Shown piece by piece: positions 1 to 12,491 of a stretch of 64,000 nt of DNA (the stretch's first letter is position 1; each line of letters starts with the position of its first letter). The stretch spans positions 1 to 64,000 of the forward strand of contig LLCB01000237.1 of the NCBI GenBank assembly GCA_001414345.1. Reading direction: 5' to 3'. Below the pieces are notes generated by a model. That model was not told the origin of the DNA, ran no database searches, and saw nothing but the letters and a program-made list of their open reading frames with translations. The position numbers and the translations under genes were made by a program. This DNA comes from Hymenoscyphus infarciens. Its lineage: Eukaryota; Ascomycota; Leotiomycetes; Helotiales; Helotiaceae.

Positions 1-412
1 TTATATAAAAGACTTTTAGTATTCTCGATTAAAGAGATACTTTTTATTTTAGTCTATTAAGTCTCTCTTTAACTTTTAGCTTCTATTTAAGTCTCTACTA
101 AAGAGCAAAATACACTTTACTAAAGCTATTAAGTGTAATAAGAGCTTACTTAAAAGAACTTAGCTTTATATAAGCTATATATTTAGTATTCTCTATTAAA
201 GAGATACTTTTATTTATTTTTACTACTCTCTTTAAAGAGGTATTCGTTCTTTAAGATTAGATTAGTTATTAGTCTACTTTTAGCTCTTACTTAGTCTATT
301 AACTTATACTTTAAAGTTAAGTTAATATTTACTTCTACTTTGTTTACTTACTTCTACTTTAAAGTTAAGTAAGTATTTCCTCTATTATTAAGTAAAGTAC
401 TTATTAAGAGAG

Positions 413-850
413 TGTGTTAGTATTAGGTAATAATTACCTTACTTACTAATAGGCTTTAGGTTTAAACCTTAGTCTATACTAGTTCTTTCTAGTATTGTCT
501 AGAAGGTTCGGTTACGTTCTCGGTTACGGTTAAGCGAACACGTGATCTCTAGAACCTTCTAGTAACCCCTTTGATTTATAAGCTATAGAAGCTTCTAGTA
601 TTTACTCTAGAAGTATATATAGCCCTCTTCTATCTTTTAGTTAGAAATCAAGTTAAAAAAGTTAAAAGTCAAAAGTTAAAAGTTAAAATTTACTAAGTCT
701 TTTATACTTATACTTCGACTCCTTAGAAACGTGATTTAGCGATCACCTGACCTACCCTGTGCCGATTCAACTTACGTACTTCTGACCTACCCTGTAGCCT
801 ACTCTATAGTCTACTCTATACGTATATAACCTCTTATAAACTCTAGGACT
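413..850 (+). repeat. LTR-like promoter region, RIP-degraded
   Basis: AT-rich stretch with the look of an LTR. It starts near a TGTGTTAG at about 415, carries the inverted pair TCTAGAAGGTT / AACCTTCTAG (around 499 and 562), a TATATATAG box near 615-623, and a duplicated CTGACCTACCCTGT motif near 747 and 782. It does not match the sequence that follows the retrotransposon's polypurine tract near 5033, so it may belong to another element or be a heavily diverged partner LTR. Bases 1-412 are AT-rich with nothing I can classify. Confidence 0.35.
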
Positions 851-3800
851 ATTAAATAAGTGTTTTAACTATAGTAAGCTTAGTTATTATATTAAGGATT
901 ATCTAAAGCTAAGGATATATAAGGTTAACCTTAAAGAGCTTAAAAGAAAAGACACTAGCTTAGAGTTAGGAAACAAAGAAGTCTAAGAGAAGACTCTTCT
1001 TTAAGTAAATATAGAATTAATCTTTTTAAGATTAATCTATAGTTATTAATTAGTAAAAAAGCATTTACTTTATCTAGTATAATAACTATTAATAGATTTA
1101 GTATATAAACTACTATTCTTAGTAATCTTAGAGTAAATACCTTTTCTTTTATAAATATATAACTTAGTTATAATCTTATAAAGTTTTATAGTTTAAAGAC
1201 TAAAAGACTTCCTACCTCTATTAAGATTTATAGATATAATAGAGAAATCGAAGGTAAAGCTATATACTATCTCTTTTTAAATTATATCTTAGATAGTTAT
1301 AAATTCTTTAATATATTATTTATCCTCTTAGACTTAGGTCTATATAATATTATCCTTAGCTAGAGGTTCTTTAAGTACTTTTATATTAATATTAATATAA
1401 CTTATTAGAAACTACTCTAGTCTAATAACCTTAAGTCTTACTTCTTTACTTAATAGCTAACTCCTCTCTCTTAAGACGCTATATAACTAAAAGACTTTAT
1501 ACTCTCTTACTAAGATAAAGCTAATACTTATAACTAAGCTATAGAAATAGACGAATAGCGTTAATAAGGCAGAAGGCTCTTAGAGCTTATAGATTACCTT
1601 AAAATTAATACTATAACCCTAGCTAGTTATACCTTAACTATATATAGTAAGGGAGGCTATAAGTCCTTAATATAAGTAAAATACTAGGTTATAAAGAAAG
1701 AACTTAAAGGCGTTATAAAGAAGGTACTTACTCTAGTATACTATTAGAAACCCTTTATCTTAAAGAAGTTAAACTCTATTATTAATATTTTAGCTATTTT
1801 AGTTATAGGAATATATTATTACTTACTCTAAAAGGATAATAAGATATTTACTATAAGTATATATAAAATTAATACTATTATAGCTAATTAAGAACTAGAT
1901 ATAGCTTCTAATATCGCTCTTCTTAATAAGTACTAAGACTTTAAAAAGGTATTTTCTAAGGCTACCTTAGACACTCTCCTACCTTACTAATACTATAACT
2001 ATAAGATTAATCTTAAAGGTCTAAATACTCTTAGATATTCTCCTTTATATAAGATATCTATAGAAGAGTTATTAGCTATAAAGGAATATATCTTAGAGAA
2101 TCTCTATAAAGGGTTTATTAAATATAGCTAGTCCTCTTTTACTACTCCTATTCTATTTATAAAGAAAGCGAATAAAAGGCTATGTTTCTATATTAACTTC
2201 TAAAAACTTAATAATCTTACTTAAAAAGACTACTATCTATTACCTTTAATTAATAAAACGCTTATATATATTAGTTAAGCTTATATTTTTACTAAGCTAG
2301 ATATCTAGTAAGCCTTCTACTATATATAAATAGATCTAGACGTTAAGGAATTAACTACTTTTTATACCTACTATAGAACGTATAAGTATAAGGTCTTACT
2401 ATTTAGTCTAATAAATAGCCTATCTACTTACTAGTACTATATAAATAACGTTCTATTTAACTATCTAGACAACTTCTACTCTATCTACTTAAATAATATC
2501 CTTATCTACTTATTAAACGTCCTTAAATATAAAGAGTATATATAAAAAGTCCTTTAACGTCTTAAGAATACTAGGTTATAGGTTAATATTAAGAAGTACG
2601 AGTTTAATATTAAGAAGATAAAATATCTTAGGTTTATTATTAGTACTAATAGTATTAAAGTAGACCTTAAAAAGGTCTTAGTAGTATAGAAATAGTAAGC
2701 TTTAAAGATAGTAAAAGGTGTTTAAAGCTTCCTTAGTTTCTATAACTTCTACTAAAGGTTTATTTAAAACTATAATATAATTATAAAGCCCTTAGTATAT
2801 CTAACATAGAATAACATGCTTTTTAATTTTAATAAGAAGTACTAGGAAGCGTTTAAAGACCTAAAGGTAGTACTTACCTCTATACTAATCCTCTACTACT
2901 ACTCTCTTAACCTCTCTACTATAATTAAGATAGACGCTTTAAATAGAATCATTACTAAAGTATTATAATAATAATAAGCTAATAGAGAATAGTACCTTAT
3001 AGCCTACTTTAGTAAGACTATGTCTCTAGCTAAGTATAACTATAAAATATATAATAAAGAGCTACTTACTATTATACACTTACTTATAAAATAGAGACTA
3101 GAACTATAAAGTACTTATTTAAAAATCTATATTTATACTAATTATAAGGCGCTTAAGTACTTTATAACTACTAAGTAACTTACTACCTATTAAGCAAGGT
3201 AGGCTAAAGCCTTAGCTAAGTACTATTTTATTATTATATTCTATTTAAGGTATAAGAATAGTAAGATAGATACTTTAACTTATAAAGTAAATAAGATACA
3301 CTTATAGAAGAAACTTAAAGAGTAGTACTAGACTTATATACTCTTAACGAAGGAATAAGTTAATATAGAAGCGCTTAAAGACCTAGGGGTTAAAATAAGC
3401 TTAATTACGCTAGCTCTAGTTAATAATAACTACTTCTATAAATTATTTACACTTTTAAAACGAATCTACTAAGTAAATAAGAATACTATAATACTTTAAG
3501 TTATATAAGTATAAGCTAAAACTAATACTAATTCTCTATATACCTTAGAAGAAGGCCTTTTACTTTACTAAAACTACTTAGTAGTACTAGACATAGATAT
3601 ACTAAGAATAGACCTAATTTATAAGGCTTATAATTAGATACTTTTAGCTTACTTAGAGAGGGATAAGATCTATTAGATTCTACGTTTAAGATATATCTAG
3701 TAAAATATAAAAGTAGATATTATAAGATATATATAAAACTATTATAAATATAGAAGAGTAGACGTTTTTTAAGATAAAATACCTAGCTATCTATACTTAC

Positions 3801-5320
3801 TCCTAGTACTACTATGTATATAGTAATATATAGCTATAGACTTTAAGTCCTTTCTAGTTAATAAGTATAGTTATAATAATATATTTATAGTAATAGACCG
3901 CTTATCTAAATAGTTTATTTTAATACCTTATTATAAGAATATTACTTTTAAATAAATAGTAAAGTTATATATTAAACACGTTCTATAATACTATAGGATT
4001 CTAGAAAGTATAATATTAGATAGAGGCTCTTACTTTATTACTATGTTTTAGAGAGAGTTTACTTAAATCCTAGGTATTTAGCTTTAACTCTTAACTATAA
4101 ACCACGCTTAAATAGATAGCTAGACTAAGACTATAAATTAATACCTTAATTAGCACTTATAGCTATATATTAATTATTATTATACTAATTAGTCTAAGAT
4201 CCTTCTAATAATAGACTATATATAGTTAGTACTACCTTATAATACTATTAGAATATCGTCTTTTAAGTTATAAAAGAGATATATACTAAGAACCTCGTTT
4301 AACTAGTAAATACTAGAACTAGCTAATATAAAAGAATAGCTATTATAAGAAGAGACTATAATAGTTATAAAGATAATCTAGAAGGTCTTAGACATTAGCT
4401 AAGTAAATATATTAAAAGCTTAATAGAAGAAGGAATAAGATATAAATAAATATAAATAAGACGTTAATTTTAGAGTAGGAGATATAGTCTTTATTATAAT
4501 AAAGGACTAGGTAACTTAATAACTAAGCTAAAAGCTAGACTACTAGATAGCTAGCCCTTTTAAGATCTTTAAAAAAGTAGGTTCTACTTTCTAATTATAA
4601 CTACTAGCTTTAATTAAAGTTTACCTTATCTTCGCCTCTAAGAAGTTATATAAGGCTATAGACGATCTCTTACTAGAATAGGTAGTTATACTACTCTTAC
4701 TAATTATTATAAACAAAGAAGAGAAATAGGAGGTTAAAGAAATACTAGCTAGTAAGAAGAGATAGTAGTCCCTCTATTACTAAATTAAGTAGAAAGGCTA
4801 TAATAAAGACCTTAATTAGTATCTAGCTTAATAACTAATATACGTGCTATAACTAGTAGAGAGGTTCTATTTAAAGAAGCTAAAAATAGCTAGTCTCTTA
4901 GAAGCTCTTCTACTATAGAAAGTAGTATATAAGGCTAAGAGAGAGGATTATAGTAAGCTAGAGCTTAATACTCCTATATTAAAAGAGGATAAAGCTGCTT
5001 AGTTATAGAGGGCTCTTTTAAAGGAGGGGTAGTATAATAGTCCTAGTTATATACGTTACTTACGTAACTAGGTTAGCCTAAGGCTTTGTCGAGGCTTTAC
5101 TTAATATATATAAATAAAGCTAGAGTGCCTATACTCTTCGCTTTTCTCTTTAGTTTAGTTTTCCTTAATATTAGGTACTATTCTATAAGCACTCTCTTTA
5201 TATATTTATAGAAGGCTATTATAAATATCGTATTTTAATAGATACTTAAAGCTACTATTAGAGCTTATTCTCTTTCTTCTTCTATTATTATTAGTACTCG
5301 AATTCGAGGGAGGAGAGAGA
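850..5320 (+). mobile_element. RIP-mutated chromodomain Ty3/gypsy retrotransposon (pseudogene)
   Basis: No open frame survives, but translating forward through the stops gives the pol order of a Ty3/gypsy chromovirus. A reverse transcriptase start (TTPILFIKKANK) lies near 2140-2180, with its catalytic stretch reading YLNNILIY instead of the usual Y.DD near 2482-2509. An RNase H block lies about 2930-3290, an integrase core about 3740-4260 (IDRLSK, then LDRGSYF), and a chromodomain-like KGYNKDLN segment about 4730-4860. Most stops sit where CAA or CAG is expected, and D-to-N changes fit C-to-T/G-to-A mutation, so RIP is the likely cause. A polypurine tract (AAGGAGGGG) at 5021-5029 is followed by a probable 3' LTR from about 5033 with its own TATATATAA-like box. 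The 5' boundary and a matching 5' LTR are not resolved. The element is certainly dead. Confidence 0.85.
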
Positions 5321-5739
5321 GTATATATAATAGTAGAATAGTACTTTTAAAAGAAGGAATAATAAGAAGTAGTATATAGTATTTAAAGAAAGAAGTAATA
5401 TAAGAGGGTTAGTATATAGAGTAAGTATACTTTTTAGCTTATAAAATAAATAGTACTAACCCTAATTAGGAAATTAGTATATAATCGAGAAAAGTAGCTA
5501 AAAGTGTTTAAATAATCTTAAATTAAGATTATTTAAGCTTTTAAAGCGAGCTAATTACTTTAATATTAAGTAATCTAGAGTAATTAGTTTAAAAAAGGCC
5601 TAGTTTTAAGATATAATTTAGGAACTTGTTATAGTAATAAAAGTCGATTTATATAGTCTTTTTATATTATATATATATATCTCTTACTCTAATATGTTTT
5701 AATTTAATATTTAATACCTTTTACGATTATTTATTAATT

Positions 5740-5953
5740 ATACGACTTTTATAATTTATAATTTACGATTTACGATTTATAATTTAGCCTCTAAAAAATC
5801 TATATTTATTGATTTACGATTTACGATTTACGATTTAGCTTTAAAGGGCTATATACTTAGAAATCTAAGCTTTATAATTTACGATTTACGATTTATAATT
5901 TACGATTTGCGATTTAGTCGTCGTTTCCGACTTTTGGTATGTACGGGACGCCC
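5740..5953 (+). repeat. One end of a TA-flanked inverted-repeat element with TTTACGA heptamers
   Basis: Three clusters of a heptamer-like TTTACGA unit (about 5747-5770, 5808-5836 and 5876-5912) lead into GATTTAGTCG, then TCCGACTTTT, and end in GGGACGCCC at 5953 followed by TA. The same ordered terminus ends the complete element at 50144-50800. The opposite terminus is not visible upstream. It may have been destroyed by RIP or cut off by the gypsy insertion. Confidence 0.6.
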
Positions 5954-5955
5954 TA

Positions 5956-6730
5956 ACGGACGACTACTCTCTCCAAACCTTGTAAATTTTCTTCCGATGT
6001 CTTCGTTATTTACAGCATGGAACAATGTCCACTTGGGGCTTTTTGACCGTCGTGTCATTAGCTCTTCTACTCAGCTGAATCCCAAACGAGCTATTCACAC
6101 TTTAAGGAGACGTTCTTCTCATCAAAGCACACCCAAAACTGAAGACACCTGACATGTCCCTTTCCATCTCTCCTGCTTTCACAACATTGTACGACATATT
6201 TCGGGCGGATGCCAAGCTGCCGATCCAGTAACTGCCAGGCATGCTTCTCGTCCCGATATTTACAGCGTTATGAAGGACCAAGGTAGTGTAGTGGCGTGGA
6301 TTTTTGCCAATGGGGCTGCACAGATTCTGTTCTTTGTTGACGAAGAGGTAAATGTATTAATTTAGGGTGATATAGCCACTAGCCAAGTTTACGCAAAGTC
6401 TCCTCAATTTGAGTTTGTATGCTCTTGTGTACAGATGGAGCTGCACTGTGATATTGTGGTCAAACATCAGCTTGGCCACACCTTTGAGACCCTATGAAGG
6501 ACTTGAAGTTTAGTAGCACTGTTCCGTTGGAATTCATGGTTTTCTTGGCGAGGAACTACTATGCTATCTCGTGGCAGGCAGTTGTGGCAATGGCTGGGAA
6601 AAGAAGTTAAGCTGTAAATCCAGTACAGAGCGCATTGTTTTAGCTTTCTGGCACATTTAAATATTCCCCCAAAGACTTTGGGACAATTGAACTCCATTGT
6701 TGCAAAACAGCTGGGTAAACAGACTTGGGC
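5956..6730. other. Normal-GC gap between AT-rich islands, no gene supported
   Basis: Base composition returns to normal between two RIP islands. Short ORFs on both strands (for example 5907-6152 and 6467-6697) have no recognisable domain or splice partners. This is either a relic of older single-copy sequence or the flank of an element. Confidence 0.4.
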
Positions 6731-8290
6731 ACCGAGACTTTTCTATCGATAAATTATTGATAATCGGCTCTCGATATAATTCGATACTCTTTTACTCTGT
6801 TACGAGTAGCGCGCTATATCGTAAGCAAAAAGGAGACGATTATCGATATATATCGGCTTATTTAAGTTAGTAGCTCTATATAGTAAATATAAGTTATTTT
6901 TCTCTCTCTAAAAGCTAATTTTCTTATATATATAAATACTATATTAAGAAATCTAGCTTAATTACTTTTAAGCTAAGCACTTACTTATATTATAGTCTTA
7001 TATTAAATAAAAGCAGATATATAACTTTGCTTAAAATCGAGTCTATAGATTCTATTAGCTATTAGCACGGACTTACTACTTAGCGATTATATAACTCGAT
7101 ATAGTAATATATACTAATAGATCGTATAATTTAGATATATATATATATTATTAATTAAGTTCTACTCGATATACTAATTGTTAGTAGTATTACTAGTAGT
7201 ATTAATATAGTAAAGAACTAAATTACTAGAATATTATACTAGTATATATTTCCTTTTAAAGCTAATATTCTTACTCTACTATACTATACTACTTATTTCC
7301 TATTAGAATAGTACTAACTATATATAATTTAATAACTCGTATACTAAAACCTAAAAACAAAGCTATTTCTACTTCCTATCTATACTCTCTTAACAAAAGA
7401 TAATTATTTAGTAAAAAAATATCTATATAAATCTTAGCTAGCGTAGTCCTAAACCAAAAGCTCTTCTTCTAAATCTAGTTACTCTTTATCTCTAGTTAAG
7501 ATATAAAACTTAATAAATTCAATAAACTAGTTTAGCTCTTAAATTTATATTCTTATCGTCGAATTTATCTATAGTCTTCTTAAAAGTTTAATATTCTAGA
7601 TAAGCTACTTTTATTATAATAAGCTATTTAAGAAATTTAAAGACCTATTTTAGAAGCTCTTAATATAATTCTATTTTTTTTTAAAGGTACTCGCTTTAAT
7701 TAGCTTTTATAGAGCGAGCTATTAAGATATTTTTTTCTTCTTCTTTATATTATACGATATATACTCTAGAAATTCAAAGTATAAGACTAAAAAGAAGTAA
7801 GTTAAAAGTCTAGAGTGAAAAGCGTAAATCTAAATCTACTAGACTAAGTAATACTATAATATTATATTATTATACTATTAATTAAAAGACTAATAATATT
7901 AATAGTAAACACGATTAAATATTATAAGAATTATATCGCGTAAAGAGTATCTTTTGAACAAATTCTATATTTAATAATTTATCGTAGTAGTATACTATTC
8001 TAGACACTACTAGTATTTAGTAACACTAATCGTTAGTAACTCTCTTAATATTTTATTAATACTATTAGTACCTAAGTCTATATATAAATAGTCCAAAGTA
8101 TTCAAAGTCTTTATAAGAGAAAAGAACTTATATAACCTGAAAAATCAAGTAGTTATCAATAGCTAAACAAACAGACACGTACAAATCCAACAAGAAGTAT
8201 TTAAAAGCTATTAAGAAACTCCTCTAATTATACCACTATAGTAATCCTATAACTATACTACCTTCAAAGAACGTAGATCGTAGTAAAAGC
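6731..8290. repeat. Second AT-rich RIP island, unclassified
   Basis: Strongly AT-rich and saturated with TA-containing stops on both strands, with sharp transitions to normal composition on each side. Reading the minus strand from about 7740 to 7250 gives a long segment whose stops are nearly all TAA/TAG. That suggests a RIP-killed coding region, but I could not match it to a transposase or polymerase family with confidence. Confidence 0.6.
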
Positions 8291-9124
8291 ACTATAACCT
8301 TCGAATACCCAGAAGTGGAAGATCCACGTAATCAGCTCAGCTCTTGATTTAGCTCCTGCTCAACTCTAAGGGCACTCTTGCGCGGCGTGCAATAGCTGAA
8401 ACTCTAGCTCGATGTCAAAGATGAGTCCCGCAGGATCTCCCAAGAGGGACGGGAAGCTAAACACACTCTCGAGTGTACGTGCTCGGGGGAGGAGGAAAGT
8501 GCAAGGACCAGAGCTCTTACAGGTCCAACGTGGTATTGAGAGCGCAAAGGTTTATCCAAGATCTCTCGAGTAATTACACAAGGAAGCCATAAGCGAGAAG
8601 CCTCACTTGGACCCCCAACGCTAGCTAAGTGGGGCGGTGGAATTTTCTCAGGTAACTCGACACGAGCAGGTACGAGTTTCCCTCTACCGTCCAACAGAAG
8701 AGGTTACAATAGAAATGAAACGGATCTGTGGAAAGATGTAACGAGCGGTAAGATTAAACTATATCGGGCGTGTTACCCTCACAATGCAAAAGAGCTTCAA
8801 AAACTTTTATTTCACAAAGTACAAATCACTGTCGCAAAATGCATCAAGGGAACTTGGGTTTCGCAGAACACAAAGAGACTTTTATTAGGTATTAAGAGTG
8901 GGTTGCCCTAATGGCAGATTGCGAAAGGACAGTCTGGGTATAGGGGGTATCAATACGCAGCAAAAATGCGGCGCGCAGACCAAAGACAAACAAAATAACA
9001 AGTAATGCAAAAATGAGAGTGGTATCAATCAATCTTGGGGTATTTCAAGGAGATCCGTTTTCCGACGATAATGAACTCGTAGCCATCAACAAACAAAGAC
9101 GCGATTCGAGCTTGCAAGTATGAC
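8291..9124. other. Intergenic, 3' flank of the PH_6 gene
   Basis: Normal GC content. One minus-strand ORF of 96 codons (8404-8694) has no recognisable domain and no splice context. The part next to 9124 would be the 3' UTR of the minus-strand gene that ends at 9125. Confidence 0.4.
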
Positions 9125-10889
9125 TTATGCGGAAGCGGTAACTTGAGGGGTAGTTGCTGGAACGACTGGAGCTGGAGTGGTGCTTGACTCTTCAACGACT
9201 GGTGCAACTGGGGTGGACTCCTCCTCCTTGGTGGCCTCGGGAGCCTTCTCGGCCTTGGGGGAGGATTTGCCCTTGACGGTAGCACGGAGCTTGGCGAATG
9301 GAGATTTTGGCTTCTCGGCCTCATCGTCGCTGGTTGGCTTCTCCTTCTTGGTCAACCATGGGAGCGATGATTTGCGCTTGTCGGCCTTGACAGCTGCTGG
9401 AGTCTCGGTCTTGGCCTCTCCATTTGTGACCGGGGCCTCGGTATGGGCGGCTGGGGCCTCGACGACTGGCTCGGATGCGAGTGGCTCGGTGGATTCGACT
9501 TGAGGAATGACTGGGGCGGTCTCGCTGACTGGCTCAGCTTCATCCTTTGCTGGGACGGCTGGAGCATCGGATTTCTTCTCCTTGCTTTGAGAGAATTGAG
9601 ACTTGAGAGTGCCAAAGATGCTGTTACGCTTGGTTGGGGTTGGCTTTCCGGTCTCGGTTAGGGGTGATGACTCCTCATTAGAGGCTGCTGGAACAACTGG
9701 CTCAGTGACGGCTGGAGTCTCAGAACTTGGCTCGACAACAGCAGCTCGAGTGGTCTCCTCAGTGGCTGGTGCTGGAGTAGCCTCTTCCTTGGAAGCCTCA
9801 ACCTTCTCTTCCTTCTTGTTTCCAAATCCGATACCACCGAAGATGGATGTTCTCTTGCGGGAAGCAGATCGGCTGTTGCGGCTCTTCTTCTCTTCCTTCT
9901 TCTCAGAAACTGGCTCCACGACGGTGGGGGTGGTCTCCTCAGCTGCTGGAGTGGGTTCGACAGCAGCAGGAGTGTTCTCCTCGGTCTTCTTTGGCTCCTC
10001 AACCTTCTTGGCAACGGCAACAACTGGCTTGGTCAATGATGTGTGTGCCTTCTTGTACTCATCGGTCTCCTTGACGGTATCAGCCAAAGCCTTGGCCTCC
10101 CCAATCTTGGTCTTCAAGACAGCGACCCAGTTGTCACGCTCGCTCAATGTGGAGGCTTGGAAAGTGTGCTTGTGTCCGCCAGAGACGAAGTGGAATTCGA
10201 CGGTACCCTCCTCGGTGAGATCTGCAACATCGGCCTGTGATGGGTTAGCGTGGCACATGCAATAAGAATGTATCCAGGGAAGCTTACCAAGTTGAAGAGA
10301 CCAGCTGGGCTAGCCTTGTCCGTAGCCTTCTTGCTGAAGAACAAGAGACCCTTTCCGGTGTGCGCGGCCCATGCGGCGTTGTGGTTGGCAGCAGCAGCAT
10401 CCTTCTCTCCACGAAGGTAGCTGGACAAAGCCTTGGTCTCGACGGCATCGGTTCCGAAGAAGAAAAACTTCTTTTGGAAAATAAGACCCCTGATGAAAAA
10501 TAAGATTAGCTGCTGATCGACTCATGAAATCAGAGTGGCCCCAGCAACGGAAATGTGTGCCATCCAGGCAAGCCAGCTTTGGCATATGGGTTGATACCAT
10601 ACCGACCGCTGTGCTGTCCTCGATCTCTCGGTGCTGTGGAGTTGGCGAGAAAAAGAGTTGTTTCAACTTACTTGAGTAATCCAGGGCCCTTATATCCCAA
10701 GGTACCCTCTGAAACAGGAACAACCTCCTTCGGTGCGGTAGTAGACTCTTCCTTTACGGCATCGGTGGTAGCTGGAGCTTCGCTGGTAGCAGGCTCAACG
10801 CTTTCTGTTGTTGGCTTGGAAGTCTCGTCAACCTTGGGGATGGACTCTGGTGCGACTACTGGAGTCTCGACCTTTGGTGCTTCAGACAT
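9125..10889 (-). CDS. PH_6-domain protein, Mug6-like
   Basis: Three exons: 10889-10672, 10489-10288 and 10234-9125. Joins are GTAAGT...CAG and GTAAGC...CAG, in phase, giving about 509 aa. Residues 1-73 are acidic and Ser/Thr/Pro-rich. Residues 74 to about 185 form the fungal pleckstrin-like PH_6 domain (KGLIFQKKFFFFGTD ... GTVEFHFVSGGHKHTFQAS ... ERDNWVAVLKTKI), a family named after S. pombe Mug6 (meiotic expression up-regulated). The remaining 300 residues are low-complexity, rich in E, P, V, A and K, with repeated S-I-F-G-x-L/I patches, and probably disordered. The domain suggests lipid or cortex binding, but no function is established. The start has AAAGATG context and no upstream in-frame ATG in the exon. 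Confidence 0.85.
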
Positions 10890-12365
10890 CTTTGGGGTGT
10901 TTTTGTTTTGTTTTGATGAAATGCGATGGGGTATTACAAGAGTATTGGGGGATGATGGACTGAAAAAGGTGGAGTGCGTGGGAGAAGGTAAAGAAGAAGA
11001 AGAAGGAAGTCTGGTGGTGTGCGAGAGAATGAGAGAGAAGTCTTCCCACGTTCGACTGGCTGAGTTTTATTTGAAAGGGAGCACGGAGGGAGCAAGGGAG
11101 CAGCAGGACTACGCGAAATTGGACTTGGCAAAGTGGCTCGAGCTCAGGATCCACCTACCGTGCTCCATGGCATCGCAATGCTCTGAGGCCCACCCTCTAG
11201 GAAAATCACTCCATGGACATTGGCTACAGAGGTCCAGGATGGATCCCCAAGCGGTATCATTTTGGAAATTCTACCAGCGTTCGACCTGACACGCTCCACT
11301 CCACTCCACCGAAGCATTAAATTTCAGTCGTTAGTCCAATCAGTATCAAACGCGGCCTCGACATGGAATTTGCGTTGAGCAATCAGGGACGATCTGGCAT
11401 TTGCGGTGTGTTGGGCTCGTCCATTCATTTATTTATTCATCATTTATTTATTCATCATTCATTCATTCACAACACTCTGATTCTGCCTCTGACCGAAGCC
11501 AAATTACTACTGTACTATACCATACTATACCATACTATATGTTTGGGCTTCTCCGGGCGAGTCCAGAGTCCAGACTCCCTCTCCTGAGCTCAAACCAAAC
11601 CAAACCAAACCAAACCAGAAACTACCCGCCAGCTCCTAGCAAACCTTTCCAGGATAGCGAGGCTCGACTAGACCACTTCCCTACCATCGCGGTCTTCAGT
11701 GACGTTGGTCAAGCGGCTGACTATCTCCGCATAAAGAGTTTCTTGACTTTCTTCGTAACCTTTCTATTTCTTCCCCCGGGTCCCTCCCTGGTCGGTTCTG
11801 GAAGAGGTGGTGACTGATGATGGACTTGTTGAGCAGCTGCTGCAACCAAAGAGGGGAGAAGGGGAGAAGACCAATACGCAATTCCGAGGTGCAAGATCGA
11901 CAGAGTGATCATGCGACATACATTGAATATGGTGAACTTGAACAGAAGACGGCGGCATCAAAAGAGGCTAGCGAGCCCTCCCTACCCCCCTTCCCCTTCC
12001 CCTTCTACCCTCCTTTACCCTCCCTCCCCCTCTACCCTCCTCTACCCTCCTTTACCCTCCCTCCCCCTCTACCTTCCCTCCACCTGTTTCTGCCTCGATC
12101 CAGACCACATCGAGCCTACTGCCGTCGTACACAAGACCAAGCAGCACACCAGAAACATAAGACGACAGCAGGCCATCCATCACCTTCTCCCTTCTCGCCC
12201 GCCACAAGCAGACCCCCCCTCTTCGTCCCATTCGTCCATTATTCGTCTTTGATAAAAGGACGTTGCAGCATTGCTGCATCAACGGCATCATTGCCAAGGG
12301 CTACATTCGCATTGCATCGCAGCCATATCATCCATCCCTCCACCAAACACTAAAACCCCCTCAAT
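10890..12365. other. Promoter and intergenic region with simple repeats
   Basis: Upstream region of the minus-strand PH_6 gene. It holds several simple repeats: TTTATTCATCA-type runs (about 11427-11466), an ATACC/ACTAT run near 11516-11540, a CAAAC run near 11591-11622, and a long pyrimidine tract of CCTCTACCCTCC-type units at about 11978-12075. A similar pyrimidine tract is usual in fungal core promoters, so a plus-strand transcript may start downstream of it. ORFs across this tract are composition artefacts. Confidence 0.5.
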
Positions 12366-12491
12366 ATGGATGACGATGCAACGGAGAGAGCGGCATCAGG
12401 AAATGGTGCTGGCGCTGAACGTTCACTCCTTGAACAGTCTCACTTAAAGATGGCAGATATCAGGCTTTCTCCTACGCCCCTAGACCCCTAA
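12366..12491 (+). other. Small ORF, possible leader exon
   Basis: An ATG in good context (TCAATATGG) just after the pyrimidine-rich tract opens a 41-codon frame beginning MDDDATERAASGNG and ending at a TAA. No downstream exon could be joined. It could be a first exon of a decayed gene, a short ORF on a non-coding transcript, or chance. Confidence 0.25.

Noticed and set aside
5747..5912. Regularly spaced short repeats that could look like a CRISPR array
   Set aside because: The units are 7-bp tandem heptamers inside a transposon end in a eukaryotic genome, without spacers of fixed size.
8404..8694. 96-codon minus-strand ORF in normal-GC DNA
   Set aside because: No domain, start context or introns; it may be old element sequence, but nothing supports a gene.
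11817..12353. 178-codon plus-strand ORF rich in Pro, Ser and Leu
   Set aside because: It is produced by a pyrimidine-rich CCCTCC promoter tract, which stays open in several frames at once.
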